Source: Flexithrix dorotheae DSM 6795 (GTDB lineage: Bacteria > Bacteroidota > Bacteroidia > Cytophagales > Flammeovirgaceae). From it: DNA of 64,000 nt. The stretch covers positions 62,001 through 126,000 of the forward strand of contig NZ_KB903454.1 of NCBI RefSeq assembly GCF_000379765.1, given 5' to 3'. Shown piece by piece: positions 26,105 through 35,481 of the stretch. The notes below the pieces were generated by a model. It saw only the letters and a program-made list of their open reading frames with translations. It was not told where the DNA came from and did not search any database. The stretch's first letter is position 1, and the number at the start of each line of letters is the position of its first letter. A program made the translations under genes and the position numbers.

Positions 26105-26524
26105 ATGGTACATGTTTGTAGAATTGAGCACTTTAATGCAGCTCATAAGTTGTATAATCCTAATTGGAGTAAGGAAAAAAATGTGGAAGTATTTGGCCCT
26201 TGTGCCAATGATAACTGGCATGGTCATAATTTTGAATTAATTGTAACCGTGAAGGGAAAAGTAAATCCGGAAACAGGATTCGTGATTGATATGAAGCTTT
26301 TAGGAAAGATTATTAAACAACATATCATTAAAAAAGTTGATCATAAAAATCTTAACCTGGATGTTGATTTTCTGGAAGGGAAAATGGCAAGTTGTGAAAA
26401 TTTAGCGGTTGAATTCTGGAAAATTTTGGATAGAGAATTAAAGCAGGTAGACGCTTTGGCCAAATTACACTGTATTGAATTGTATGAAACCCCCAAAAAC
26501 TTTGTGAGGTATTATGGGGAATAA
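26105..26524 (+). CDS. queD: 6-carboxytetrahydropterin synthase (QueD/PTPS family)
   Basis: 139 aa. Zinc ligands H14, H39 and H41 (FNAAHKLY, NWHGHN) and the catalytic Cys33 (GPCAND) are in place; the acid VIDMKLLG and the Asp-His pair VDHKNLN follow. The C-terminal Glu is in CIELYET. QueD converts dihydroneopterin triphosphate to 6-carboxytetrahydropterin in queuosine synthesis; some PTPS paralogues act in biopterin or folate paths instead. No other queuosine gene is next to it. It has an unusually strong ribosome-binding site and a terminator follows. Confidence 0.92.
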   Translation: MVHVCRIEHFNAAHKLYNPNWSKEKNVEVFGPCANDNWHGHNFELIVTVKGKVNPETGFVIDMKLLGKIIKQHIIKKVDHKNLNLDVDFLEGKMASCENLAVEFWKILDRELKQVDALAKLHCIELYETPKNFVRYYGE

Positions 26525-26552
26525 TTGAAAAATCTCAATTGAAATTTACCTT

Positions 26553-26600
26553 AAAACAAGGCCACAAATCATGAAAAAGGGAGGCCTTGTTTTATTTTTT
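26553..26600 (+). terminator. Rho-independent terminator after queD
   Basis: An 11-bp stem AAAACAAGGCC / GGCCTTGTTTT (26553-26563, 26583-26593) with a 19-base loop, then a T-rich run. Confidence 0.85.
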
Positions 26601-26630
26601 AAGCACTTTTTAACCTTAAACTAGCCTAAT

Positions 26631-27728
26631 TTGAAGTATTATATTATTGCCGGGGAGAAATCAGGAGATTTACATGCTTCTAACCTGATAAATGAAATCA
26701 AAAAATGTGATGCTGAAGCTAAGTTCAGAGGCTGGGGTGGTGATAATATGCAAAAAAGTGGTTTGGAATTGGTCAGGCATTACAAAGACACCGCTATCAT
26801 GGGTTTTCTTGAAGTTTTATTCAACTTTAGAAAATTACTAGGTTTTATAAAACAGTGCAAGCGGGATATTGCTTCCTATCAGCCAGATGTGGTAATCTTA
26901 GTAGATTATGCTGGTTTCAATCTGCGCATAGCTTCCTTTACCAAAAAAAATAACATTAAAACCTATTACTACATTTCACCAAAAGTTTGGGCCTGGAATC
27001 AGAAAAGGGCCTACAAAGTAAAAAGGCTGGTAGACAAAATGTTTGTGATTTTACATTTTGAAAAAGCTTTTTATAAAAAATATGGTCTTGAAGTAGACTA
27101 TGTGGGCAACCCTCTATTCGATGAAATTTCCAAGTTTAAACCTGATGCCCAATTTTTAGAAAAATATAATTTCTCAGAAAAGCCTATTCTGGCTATTCTT
27201 CCCGGAAGTCGCTTTCAGGAGGTTAAACTAATACTTGAAAATATGCTTCGGGTTATTGATGATTTTCCGAATTATCAATTTGTAATTGCTGGTGTGTCCA
27301 GCCTTCCGGAGGAACTTTATGCTTCGGCAAAAGAAAAAAACATTAAAATTCTATTTGAGGAAACTTACAACCTGCTTTCAGTAGCAAAATCGGCCGTAGT
27401 TACTTCTGGGACGGCAACCCTTGAAACAGCTCTTTTCAATGTGCCCCAGGTAGTCTGTTATAAAACAAGTAATATCACCTATCAGGTAGTGAAAAGACTG
27501 ATTAAAGTGCCTTACATTTCTCTGGTTAATTTAATAGCGAATAAAAAAGTAGTAACTGAATTGATCCAACATGATTTCACTTATGAAAAGTTAAAAACTG
27601 AAATCCAAAATCTGGATAAGAACAGGAAGATGATAATTGAAGATTACCAAAACCTTAAGGAAATGGTTGGGACAGAAGGGGCATCTAAAACCACCGCTAC
27701 ACTTATGTGGAAATACCTTAACGAATAA
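26631..27728 (+). CDS. lpxB: Lipid-A-disaccharide synthase
   Basis: 365 aa, GT-B glycosyltransferase. The N-terminal signature YYIIAGEKSGDLHASNL starts directly at a TTG codon (26631); no ATG is near and the motif begins within the first residues in all LpxB proteins, so TTG is the likely start. FRGWGGDNMQKSG, YYISPKVWAWNQKR and LPGSRFQEVK are family motifs. LpxB joins UDP-diacylglucosamine to lipid X to form the lipid A disaccharide. Other lpx genes are not adjacent. No clear ribosome-binding site is present; the queD terminator separates it from the previous gene. Confidence 0.94.
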   Translation: MKYYIIAGEKSGDLHASNLINEIKKCDAEAKFRGWGGDNMQKSGLELVRHYKDTAIMGFLEVLFNFRKLLGFIKQCKRDIASYQPDVVILVDYAGFNLRIASFTKKNNIKTYYYISPKVWAWNQKRAYKVKRLVDKMFVILHFEKAFYKKYGLEVDYVGNPLFDEISKFKPDAQFLEKYNFSEKPILAILPGSRFQEVKLILENMLRVIDDFPNYQFVIAGVSSLPEELYASAKEKNIKILFEETYNLLSVAKSAVVTSGTATLETALFNVPQVVCYKTSNITYQVVKRLIKVPYISLVNLIANKKVVTELIQHDFTYEKLKTEIQNLDKNRKMIIEDYQNLKEMVGTEGASKTTATLMWKYLNE

Positions 27729-27990
27729 ACGCAATTTGAAGTAGGTTTTTTACGAATAATGAAGATTTCCTCTCTGTAAGCATCCAAAAAATTAAATATT
27801 GAAAATATCGACAGTTAATTTTAATATAATATTTCACTATTTAATTGTACTATTCCAAGAATACAAGCCTCTTATTAACATTACTTCAGTTAACAAGGCA
27901 TAAGTGATATTATTAAAGAAAATTTATTTTTTTCCAGATGGTTTTAAAGGGGAGTAGTTTGAAATTTAAACATTAAACCCAACAACCAGG

Positions 27991-28866
27991 ATGAAACCAT
28001 TTCAATTTTCTGCGATTCTAATTTTGATTCTTTTCAATTTCACAAAACCACTAGCCGCTAACCCGGTGGATCAGGTCATACCTATAGTGGCCTTTTGGGA
28101 AAAAGGAGATTATCATTATTATGAAATTACCAAAACCAACACTTCAATAAATAATGGTATTGCAAATCTGAATGGAGAGATAAGTTATTTAGCAAGTTTT
28201 ATGGTGGTGGAATCGGATGATTTCGGTTATACCATCCAATGGCAAATTGAAGGGTTGAAAAATGAGGGTCAAACCTTTACTAGTAGTAAAGAAGGAGAAA
28301 ATATCCTTACTCGTTTTATTGGCATCAACATAATTTACAGAACCTCCCCAACCGGAGAAATTATTGAATTTCTAAATAGAAAGGAAGTGGAGGAAAAATT
28401 GGAGGATTCATTTTCAGATTTTCATAAACAAACAGCATCAGAATTTTTCAATACCCAAAAGCCTCTACCTGTTTTTGATGAAATCAAACTTTTACATTCC
28501 TTATTTGGAAGGCAATATCAGGCAAACAAGGTTATTGAATTTAAAGAAATCAGAAGGAATAAAAATAGAATGAAATTCGAACTGGATGGAATTTTCCTAC
28601 CTAAAAACATTAATAACGGAGAATCTTTAGGGCTTTTTACAAACGTGCTTACTTTAAATAAAACAAAGTTAATCACCAATTACGGGGCAATTGAAAACTA
28701 CAAAAACGATAATATAAACCTTTCCGAATTGAATTTTCAGGAAAAAGAAGAAAGGTTAATTAACTACGATAAAGGGCTGATTTTATCGATTTATAAAGAA
28801 ACCAAAACTACCGTTTCAACTAAACAGTCTGCAACAGCCACCTTATCCATTGAATTAATTCAATAG
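27991..28866 (+). CDS. Exported hypothetical protein
   Basis: 291 aa with a signal peptide (residues 1-22, ILILILFNFTKPLAA). The mature protein is beta-rich with aromatic strands (VAFWEKGDYHYYEI, YTIQWQIEG) and ends in alternating Thr/Ser strands, like periplasmic proteins of the DUF-type 'DUF6263/TonB-adjacent' class, but I do not recognise it. It begins 262 bases after lpxB and converges with glutaminase, so it is probably transcribed alone. No metal-binding or catalytic motif is visible. Confidence 0.65.
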   Translation: MKPFQFSAILILILFNFTKPLAANPVDQVIPIVAFWEKGDYHYYEITKTNTSINNGIANLNGEISYLASFMVVESDDFGYTIQWQIEGLKNEGQTFTSSKEGENILTRFIGINIIYRTSPTGEIIEFLNRKEVEEKLEDSFSDFHKQTASEFFNTQKPLPVFDEIKLLHSLFGRQYQANKVIEFKEIRRNKNRMKFELDGIFLPKNINNGESLGLFTNVLTLNKTKLITNYGAIENYKNDNINLSELNFQEKEERLINYDKGLILSIYKETKTTVSTKQSATATLSIELIQ

Positions 28867-28886
28867 TAAAATTTTACCCTCAGATA

Positions 28887-29801
28887 CTAAAAAATTGATA
28901 TCCCCGACTTAGTTGTAAACAACTCCAGAGCCTTCATTCCTACAAGGGAATTGCCTTTTTTATTTAAACCCGGGTTCCACACAGAAATACTAAACTGACC
29001 TGGTAAAACAGCTACAATACCTCCTCCAACACCACTTTTTCCAGGGAGTCCAACTTTAAATGCAAATTCACCAGCTTCATCATAAAATCCACAGGACTGC
29101 ATTATGGCATTCAGCCTTTTTGTTTGACTAACTGTCAGCTCCCTTTTATTTGAAAACCTGCAAAATCCATTATTGGCAAATAATAAAAATGCCTTTGAAA
29201 GTTCCTTACAGGTCATTTCAATGGCACATTGATAAGCATAAACCTCTAGTAAATGGTCAATATCATTATGAATATTCCCAAATGACTTCATCATATAAGC
29301 CAGGGCTTTATTTCGCTCACTATGCCCAATTTCCGATTCCGCTACCTTGAGGTTTGGAATAATTTCATTGTTGCCAGAAATACTCCGCATAATCCTTAGA
29401 ATTTCTTCTTTCGGTTTATCAAAAATAGAGATGAGCATATCGGTAATTACCAATGCCCCTGAATTAAGGAATGGGTTTCGGGGAATTCCTTTTTCAAATT
29501 CGAGCTGAGTGAGGGAATTGAAAGTTGTACCTGAAGGCTCCACTCCTACTCTTTCCCAAATTTGGTCACCTAATGAATAAAAAACTTTAGCTAGGGTAAT
29601 CACCTTTGAAATACTTTGAATCGAAAACTTCACTTCAGTATCTCCTACGCCATATTCTTCTCCCGAAATTGTAGTCAGACTAATCCCAAATTTTTTATTA
29701 TCCACATTGGCCAATTCAGGAATATAATCTGCCGGTGGTGCAGAGCCTATAATAGGTTGAACTTCGGCATGAATTTCATTGAGAATATTCTGATAATCCA
29801 T
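28887..29801 (-). CDS. glsA: Glutaminase
   Basis: 304 aa, the standard size of bacterial glutaminase A, a beta-lactamase-like serine amidohydrolase. The catalytic S63-x-x-K66 is in FSIQSISK; NPFLNSGALVITD and the C-terminal GKSGVGGGIVAVLPGQF also match the family. It converts glutamine to glutamate and ammonia in the cytoplasm. It is transcribed alone, divergent from pyruvate kinase across a 538-base gap and convergent with the exported unknown protein gene. Confidence 0.94.
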   Translation of the reverse strand: MDYQNILNEIHAEVQPIIGSAPPADYIPELANVDNKKFGISLTTISGEEYGVGDTEVKFSIQSISKVITLAKVFYSLGDQIWERVGVEPSGTTFNSLTQLEFEKGIPRNPFLNSGALVITDMLISIFDKPKEEILRIMRSISGNNEIIPNLKVAESEIGHSERNKALAYMMKSFGNIHNDIDHLLEVYAYQCAIEMTCKELSKAFLLFANNGFCRFSNKRELTVSQTKRLNAIMQSCGFYDEAGEFAFKVGLPGKSGVGGGIVAVLPGQFSISVWNPGLNKKGNSLVGMKALELFTTKSGISIF

Positions 29802-29827
29802 AAATTAAGGCATAATTTTTTAAGTAT

Positions 29828-29843
29828 ATTTACCTAAGTAAAT
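29828..29843. promoter_or_regulatory. Inverted repeat ATTTAC-CTAA-GTAAAT before glsA
   Basis: A perfect 6-bp dyad, 27 bases upstream of the glsA start codon. Weak evidence for an operator because the arms are short and AT-rich. Confidence 0.25.
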
Positions 29844-30263
29844 TTAATCCAAAGGCTCTTATAAAATGAAATAAACAGAAAAAGCCCAATCCATTACTGA
29901 AAAAAAGCAATTATAAATAAGGCTTTGGGGAAATAAAAATCATCTCAAAAATTGCCTTCAATTTATTGAAAATTGGAATTTAAAATTATAGTTTTTTATA
30001 AAATTTATCCGGAAAATATCTTTTTCACAAAAAAAATAACTTCAACCTTTAGAGGCTAATTCACCTTACTGTATTATACTGCCTATCAATAATTTAAGGT
30101 TACTGATAATTTAAACTCATTAAATTTTCGTCCAAGATTCAGCTTGCACCCCTTCTTTTCATTCCAATCTCACTCCTGGTTTTTTGTGTAAATTAAGTCA
30201 AGATTTTTCTAGATAAGCAAATAATCGCTACCTTCGGGCAAAAATTTATTCGGTTAAACAGCA

Positions 30264-30306
30264 ATTACGTAATTTCATTGAGATTTACCTCTAAAAGTTA
30301 CGTAAT
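30264..30306. promoter_or_regulatory. Twin TTACGTAA palindromes upstream of pyruvate kinase
   Basis: ATTACGTAAT (30264-30273) and TTACGTAAT (30298-30306) are copies of the perfect palindrome TTACGTAA, with centres 33 bases apart, close to three helical turns. They lie 34-76 bases before the pyk ATG. This looks like a dual operator for a cooperating dimeric regulator; the regulator is unknown. Confidence 0.6.
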
Positions 30307-30339
30307 CATAATGGTTCAGGTACTTAAATTACTTTTTCA

Positions 30340-31770
30340 ATGCGAAAAAAAACAAAAATTGTTGCTACAATTTCAGACAAGAATTGTGATGTTGATTTGA
30401 TTAGAAAATTAAGGAATGCAGGGATGAATGTGGTGAGGTTAAATACTGCTCACCAAAACCATGATGATACCTTAAAAGTAATCAATAATGTAAGAGCTGT
30501 ATCAAAGCGGATTGCGCTATTATTAGATACAAAGGGTCCTGAAATTAGGACAACTGCTTCAAATGAAACAATAGAGGTTAAATTTGGGGACAAAGTAATT
30601 GTAAAAGGAGATCCCAGCGGTATTACTTCAAAAGAATGTGTTTATGTAAATTATGCTGACTTCGTGAAAGATGTTCCGGTAAACAGCAGAATTCTTATTG
30701 ATGATGGATCTTTGGAATTGAGGGTGGTGGAAAAGGATAATGAAAAGTTGGTTTGTGAAGTCAAAAACAATGGAATTATTAAAGGTAAAAAAAGTGTAAA
30801 CATTCCTTCAGTTCACGTAAAACTACCTGCGTTAAGCCAAAAAGATATAGAATTTATCCATTTTGCCATTGAGCAGAAACTGGATTTTATTGCCCATTCC
30901 TTTGTAAGAAATAAAGAAGATGTAATTGCAGTTCAAAAGATTTTGGACGAAAAAAACAGCAACATAAAAATTATTGCCAAAATCGAAAACCATGACGGTG
31001 TTGAAAATATAGATGAGATTTTGGATTATGCCTATGGGGTTATGGTGGCAAGAGGTGACTTAGCGGTTGAAATTCCCCAGGAAAGAATTCCAATTACCCA
31101 AAAAATGATCATTAATAAGTGTATTGCAAGGAGGAAGCCTGTTATTACAGCAACTCAAATGTTACACTCAATGATAGAAAATCCCCGACCAACAAGGGCG
31201 GAAATTAGTGATGTAGCCAATGCTATTTATGACGGAACTGATGCTATTATGCTCAGTGGCGAAACTGCCTATGGAGATTATCCGGTAGAGTCTGTAGAAA
31301 CCATGTCAAAAATTGCCATGGAAATTGAAGCAGCTAAGCCAAATGTAAAAGAAACTGAGTATTTGGTAGTAAATAACGTCATCTCAGCATTCGTGGCCCG
31401 TTCTGCAGTACAGGCTGCTTATGAATTGGGGGCCAAGGCCATCATTATTGATACTCAAAATGGCAGAACAGCAAGGGCACTGGCTGCATATAGGGGAAAA
31501 AACTTTATTTATGCCCAATGCTATCAGGATCATGTGGTGAGAGAATTGGCTCTTACATATGCCGTGTTTGCTACTTACATGGAAAAGGAAAGTCATGATT
31601 TAATGTTTTTAAAACGTTCCCTGGATGCGTTAATCAAAAAAGACAGACTAAAAAAAGAAGACAGAATTGTAGTGGTTGCCGGAAACCATGGTGATTTTCA
31701 TGGTGCATCATTTATGGAAATTAGTACTGTAGAAATGCTTGAAAAGCATCTAAAAACCAGAGGATGTTAA
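30340..31770 (+). CDS. pyk: Pyruvate kinase
   Basis: 476 aa, full length. TIR-barrel motifs in order: RLNTAHQNHDD, LDTKGPEIR, IAKIENHDGV, GVMVARGDLAVE (catalytic Lys is in AKIEN), and MLSGETAYG. The first codon ATG gives MRKKTKIVATISD, the normal family start. It turns phosphoenolpyruvate and ADP into pyruvate and ATP. It lies alone, with a twin-palindrome control region upstream and a terminator downstream. The motif string is intact, so no damage is seen. Confidence 0.96.
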   Translation: MRKKTKIVATISDKNCDVDLIRKLRNAGMNVVRLNTAHQNHDDTLKVINNVRAVSKRIALLLDTKGPEIRTTASNETIEVKFGDKVIVKGDPSGITSKECVYVNYADFVKDVPVNSRILIDDGSLELRVVEKDNEKLVCEVKNNGIIKGKKSVNIPSVHVKLPALSQKDIEFIHFAIEQKLDFIAHSFVRNKEDVIAVQKILDEKNSNIKIIAKIENHDGVENIDEILDYAYGVMVARGDLAVEIPQERIPITQKMIINKCIARRKPVITATQMLHSMIENPRPTRAEISDVANAIYDGTDAIMLSGETAYGDYPVESVETMSKIAMEIEAAKPNVKETEYLVVNNVISAFVARSAVQAAYELGAKAIIIDTQNGRTARALAAYRGKNFIYAQCYQDHVVRELALTYAVFATYMEKESHDLMFLKRSLDALIKKDRLKKEDRIVVVAGNHGDFHGASFMEISTVEMLEKHLKTRGC

Positions 31771-31796
31771 TCCTAGAATTATTAAATAAAATATTA

Positions 31797-31828
31797 GAAG
31801 GGATAAGTTTTTACTTATCTCTTTTTTT
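31797..31828 (+). terminator. Rho-independent terminator after pyk
   Basis: GAAGGGATAAG and CTTATCTCTTT pair (31797-31807, 31814-31824) with G-T pairs and a six-base loop, followed by more T. Confidence 0.85.
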
Positions 31829-31852
31829 GGTTTAAACCCTTTCTTAATTTTA

Positions 31853-31886
31853 TTGTTTAATTTCTGGATGTTGCATATTACTTTCG
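31853..31886 (+). promoter_or_regulatory. Candidate promoter of the haem A synthase gene
   Basis: TTG (31853-31855), 23 bases, TACTTTCG (31879-31886), one base from TAnnTTTG, 16 bases before the start codon. The leader would be very short. Confidence 0.35.
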
Positions 31887-31902
31887 CAAAAAAGATAATT
31901 AA

Positions 31903-32958
31903 ATGAAGGAGAAAATTGATAAGGCAATTTTAATTTGGTTACTTTCCGGTTGTTTCCTGATTGCTACAATGGTAATTATTGGAGGAATAACCCGACTTAC
32001 ACATTCCGGGTTATCAATGGTTGAATGGAAGCTTATTATGGGCAGTATTCCACCACTCAACGAGGCTGAATGGATGGAAACTTTTGAAAAGTATAAACAA
32101 ACTCCCGAGTTTAAAATAAAACACAGCCATTTTACTCTTTCTGAGTTCAAATCTATTTTTTTCTGGGAATACTTTCACAGAATGATTGGCCGGTTTATAG
32201 GAATTGTATTTATAGTGCCCTTCCTTTATTTTCTTTTCAATAAAAGACTTTCCAAACCCATGTTTCAAAAGTTGCTTATTGTTTTAGCAATGGGAGCATT
32301 TCAGGGTTTTCTAGGCTGGTTTATGGTAAAAAGCGGTTTGGTGAACCGGCCTGATGTCAGTCATTATCGTTTGGCAGCTCATTTGGTTACTGCCCTAATT
32401 TTATATTGTTATACCTTCTGGCTCGCACTGGAGGTTGTTTTTAAAAGGTCAATGAAATTATCGGTTTCTTATGCCGGAATCCAAAAACTATTGGTGGCTT
32501 TTGGAATAATTTTGTTTGTTCAGATTACCTATGGAGCTTTTGTGGCCGGCTTAAAAGCAGGATTATTTTATCCAACTTTTCCAAAAATGGGGAGCTCATG
32601 GATTCCCATGGCGGTTTCCTTCGGATTTCAGGATAGCGGTTTTATGAGTATTTTTGAAAATATCGCTACAGTGCAACTCATCCATAGGTATGTTGCCAAA
32701 ATACTTTTTGTGCTGGTAATTGTGCTTTGGATAAAATCAAGAAAACTGGAATTACCTAACAGGCTGAGATTTGGCATCAATGGATTGGCCATCACGGTGA
32801 TGATTCAGTTTTTATCAGGAGTTTTCACTTTACTGCTTAAAATACCTGTTTCCCTAGGGGTTTTCCACCAGTTTGGGGCAATTGTATTGCTTACCTTCTC
32901 CATTTTCTCGTATTATCACCTTAAAGTGGAACCCGAAAAAGTTTTACAAAACAGCTAA
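31903..32958 (+). CDS. ctaA: Haem A synthase (COX15/CtaA family)
   Basis: 351 aa with eight predicted membrane helices. The family opening GGITRLTHSGLSMVEW and the haem-ligand histidines (WEYFHRMIGR, SHYRLAAHLVTA, QLIHRYVAK, GVFHQFGA) are present. The enzyme oxidises haem O to haem A for aa3-type cytochrome oxidase in the inner membrane. The oxidase and ctaB genes are not next to it. It converges with the LytTR regulator with one base between stops. Confidence 0.93.
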   Translation: MKEKIDKAILIWLLSGCFLIATMVIIGGITRLTHSGLSMVEWKLIMGSIPPLNEAEWMETFEKYKQTPEFKIKHSHFTLSEFKSIFFWEYFHRMIGRFIGIVFIVPFLYFLFNKRLSKPMFQKLLIVLAMGAFQGFLGWFMVKSGLVNRPDVSHYRLAAHLVTALILYCYTFWLALEVVFKRSMKLSVSYAGIQKLLVAFGIILFVQITYGAFVAGLKAGLFYPTFPKMGSSWIPMAVSFGFQDSGFMSIFENIATVQLIHRYVAKILFVLVIVLWIKSRKLELPNRLRFGINGLAITVMIQFLSGVFTLLLKIPVSLGVFHQFGAIVLLTFSIFSYYHLKVEPEKVLQNS

Positions 32959-32959
32959 T

Positions 32960-33775
32960 CTAAATATTAAAAACACCTTTAAGCTTATCACGAAAATTTC
33001 GGCTGGATTTCAATTCTTCTCCATTGTTCAATTTTATGATGAACTCATTATTGAAGTGAGGTTCCAACTCAATAATATGGTCAATATTTACAATACTGGA
33101 TTTGTGAATTCTTACAAACTTTTCTCCAGGTAGTAGCTCTTCCATTTGCTTGAGACTTTCCCTAACCAGATAAAATTTATTAGCTATATGAATTTTCACA
33201 TAATAGTCATAAGCTTGTACCCATATAATTTTCTCCAAATCTAAAAAGTAAATTTTGCCATCTGATTTGATGATAAGGCGGTTATTAATCAGTTTATTTC
33301 CCTGAGTTGTTTCTTTAATTATTCTCCCGGAATTCTCCTCATTTTGTTCTTTTTGGTAATAATCCAAAAGGTTCAGCAAATTGGCATTCACTTTTTCTAA
33401 CTGGTTTTGTTTAATTATACTTTTGGCATGATTCAAGGCTTTAAAAAACCGGTCATCCGTAAATGGTTTTAAAAGATAATCCATGGCATGTAATTCAAAG
33501 GCCTTCAGTGAATATTGATCATAGGCTGTAACAAAAATCACTGCTGGCAAAGTTGATTTATTGAGGCTATTAATTACTTCCAGGCCATTCACTCCCGGCA
33601 TTTGGATATCCATAAAAACCAAATTTGGTTGAATTTCATTTATGGTTTTTATGGCCTCAATCCCATTTTTACACATGCCTACAATGTCAATTTCAGCATC
33701 TCCTTCCAATAAAAGCTTAATGCCATCCCGGGCTTCCTTTTCATCATCAGCAATTACGACTGTTATTTTTTGCAT
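32960..33775 (-). CDS. LytTR-family response regulator
   Basis: 271 aa. The receiver domain (1-125) has the acidic pair IADDE, phospho-acceptor D56 (LVFMDIQMPG), Thr in FVTAYD and Lys in LLKPF. After a linker (~125-165) comes a LytTR DNA-binding domain (~165-265: WVQAYDYYVKIH, RESLKQMEELL, FVRIHKSSIVNIDHI). LytTR proteins bind direct repeats upstream of target genes. The sensor kinase is encoded just upstream with 2 bases between, so they form a two-gene operon. Target genes are not visible. Confidence 0.94.
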   Translation of the reverse strand: MQKITVVIADDEKEARDGIKLLLEGDAEIDIVGMCKNGIEAIKTINEIQPNLVFMDIQMPGVNGLEVINSLNKSTLPAVIFVTAYDQYSLKAFELHAMDYLLKPFTDDRFFKALNHAKSIIKQNQLEKVNANLLNLLDYYQKEQNEENSGRIIKETTQGNKLINNRLIIKSDGKIYFLDLEKIIWVQAYDYYVKIHIANKFYLVRESLKQMEELLPGEKFVRIHKSSIVNIDHIIELEPHFNNEFIIKLNNGEELKSSRNFRDKLKGVFNI

Positions 33776-33777
33776 TC

Positions 33778-34881
33778 TTAAATTTTTTTGTAGGGCAAAA
33801 TAATATTGACTAAAAAACCACCACCATTTTCCGAAACCATAAATTTAAATTTTCCAGCATATAATTGCCTTAGCCGGTTGGTAGTATTGGTTATTCCGAT
33901 ACCTTTACTGGCAGAAATATTCCAATCTGGAGGTAAGGAAGGGCCTGAATTAAACACTTTTAGGGATACATTTCCATTTTGCCTGGTGGCGGAAATTTTA
34001 AGCACTGCACTATCCAGGCTTTTGGCTACTCCATGTTTAAAAGCATTTTCCACAATGGGTTGTAAAAGTAAATTGGGGACTTTACAATCCAGGGTATCTT
34101 CCTCAATATTAAAATCCAATTTTAGCCGATCCTGAAACCTGATGGATTCAATTTCAAGATACTTCTTCACTAAATCTAATTCTTCAGCTAATGATACATA
34201 TTGTTTGGTATCTTTAGCCAGGCTGTTCCTTAACAAGTCACTTAAAGCAGATACCATGGTAACAGCCTGTTTGTTTTCGTTTCTGCGGATCATCATGGAA
34301 ATGGTATTAAGTGCATTGAAGAGAAAATGGGGTTTCATTTGCATTCTCAAGGTATTCAACTGGGAATTGATGAGTTTTGATTCCAATTCGAATGACCAAT
34401 TCTGTTGATTATGATACCGAGCAAAATAATCCAATGCAATTAGAATTAGTAAAAACACCCAATAGAATCCTGTTCCTGAAAGAAAATTGAAATACGTATT
34501 TTTCCAATGAATAAGCAATTCGTTAAAAGAGAAAGTTTCATGAGACAGAAACAATCTCTCTAATAAAATCCCAAATACTCCAGCCTGGATTTTATTTATT
34601 ACCCCAAAAAGCAATCCCGCTCCAAAGTGAATTAAGATAAATAAGTTTCGGTGAAGTTCTCTGGTTACCAGATACAGGCTTAAAATAAGGTGACTCAATA
34701 CCCAGAGACTTAAATAAAAAGATACTGGATGATATATTAATCCTTCCCAATAAAAAGAATCTTCAGCGTAGGAAGTTTTAAGATATTCATTCAAAAAATC
34801 CCAAAAACAAAGCAACAACCAAAACCCAAAGTTTAGGTTTAATATATGCTTATTTTGAAATACCCTCCTGGTTTCTATCAT
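33778..34881 (-). CDS. LytS-type sensor histidine kinase (His_kinase family)
   Basis: 367 aa. Four membrane helices occupy residues ~15-150. The phospho-acceptor H185 lies in QMKPHFLFNALNTISMM, the hallmark of the His_kinase (pfam06580) group, followed by a HATPase end with GIGITNTTNRL. There is no extra sensor domain, so the signal is probably sensed within the membrane. It pairs with the adjacent LytTR regulator. It is read from a 638-base upstream gap. Confidence 0.93.
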   Translation of the reverse strand: MIETRRVFQNKHILNLNFGFWLLLCFWDFLNEYLKTSYAEDSFYWEGLIYHPVSFYLSLWVLSHLILSLYLVTRELHRNLFILIHFGAGLLFGVINKIQAGVFGILLERLFLSHETFSFNELLIHWKNTYFNFLSGTGFYWVFLLILIALDYFARYHNQQNWSFELESKLINSQLNTLRMQMKPHFLFNALNTISMMIRRNENKQAVTMVSALSDLLRNSLAKDTKQYVSLAEELDLVKKYLEIESIRFQDRLKLDFNIEEDTLDCKVPNLLLQPIVENAFKHGVAKSLDSAVLKISATRQNGNVSLKVFNSGPSLPPDWNISASKGIGITNTTNRLRQLYAGKFKFMVSENGGGFLVNIILPYKKI

Positions 34882-35018
34882 TTAAATGGTTTATCAAAAT
34901 TTACTTACTGAGTAATGCAATTAGTTAGATTACAAATCCCAATGGATAAAGATATGGGGTTATGGTCAAAACCACTTTTCCATAAACTTTAAATACAGCA
35001 GGACTTAAACCCAATATG

Positions 35019-35041
35019 CCCTGACTTTCAGGGATTGTTTT
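35019..35041 (+). terminator. Orphan terminator-like hairpin
   Basis: CCCTGA / TCAGGG (35019-35024, 35028-35033) with a CTT loop and GTTTTTT shortly after. No plus-strand gene precedes it within 2 kb. Confidence 0.4.
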
Positions 35042-35462
35042 TTACTTTTCAAAAGAAAAAAATCCAGATTCAAATTTTCTTAAAGAGAAAAACTATGAGA
35101 AATCCATGATATTTGGAAATTAAATCTATGGAAAATTCGGCCTAAGATTCAACTATCTATAAGTATAACCAAAATTAAAGATATTCAATTTTGCTAAAAC
35201 CGGGTGTTAATAGAGGGAGGTTTTGCCTCATTTATTTAGCAACCTAATACCCTTAAAAAACAAGTTTCTTCAACCTTACCAATTTAAACAATCCATCGAC
35301 TATTTTGATCATTTAGGGAATAGTTAAGCCTATTTTAGAAAAGGACTATTTGGGTATTCAAAAATTACCTACAAATTATTCTCGCTGAAGATTCTGGAAG
35401 GAGATTTAGAAATTACAGATAAGAACGCTGTTTCAAAAAACTAATTCATTGAACCAGAAACG

Positions 35463-35481
35463 TTGACCTTTCATTTAATTA
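35463..35481 (+). repeat. Copy 1 of the repeat flanking the AraC-family gene
   Basis: TTGACCTTTCATTTAATTA, 39 bases before the AraC-family start. Identical to copy 2 except for one missing A. Confidence 0.6.

Larger units (their letters stand above)
29802..30339. other. 538-base intergenic region between glsA and pyk
   Basis: No gene is seen on either strand. It holds the glsA dyad (29828-29843), a TACCTTCG element (30229-30236) resembling a -7 box for pyk, and two TTACGTAA palindromes (30264-30306). AAAGCC/GGCTTT words near 29884-29925 could pair but have no T tract. Confidence 0.5.
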
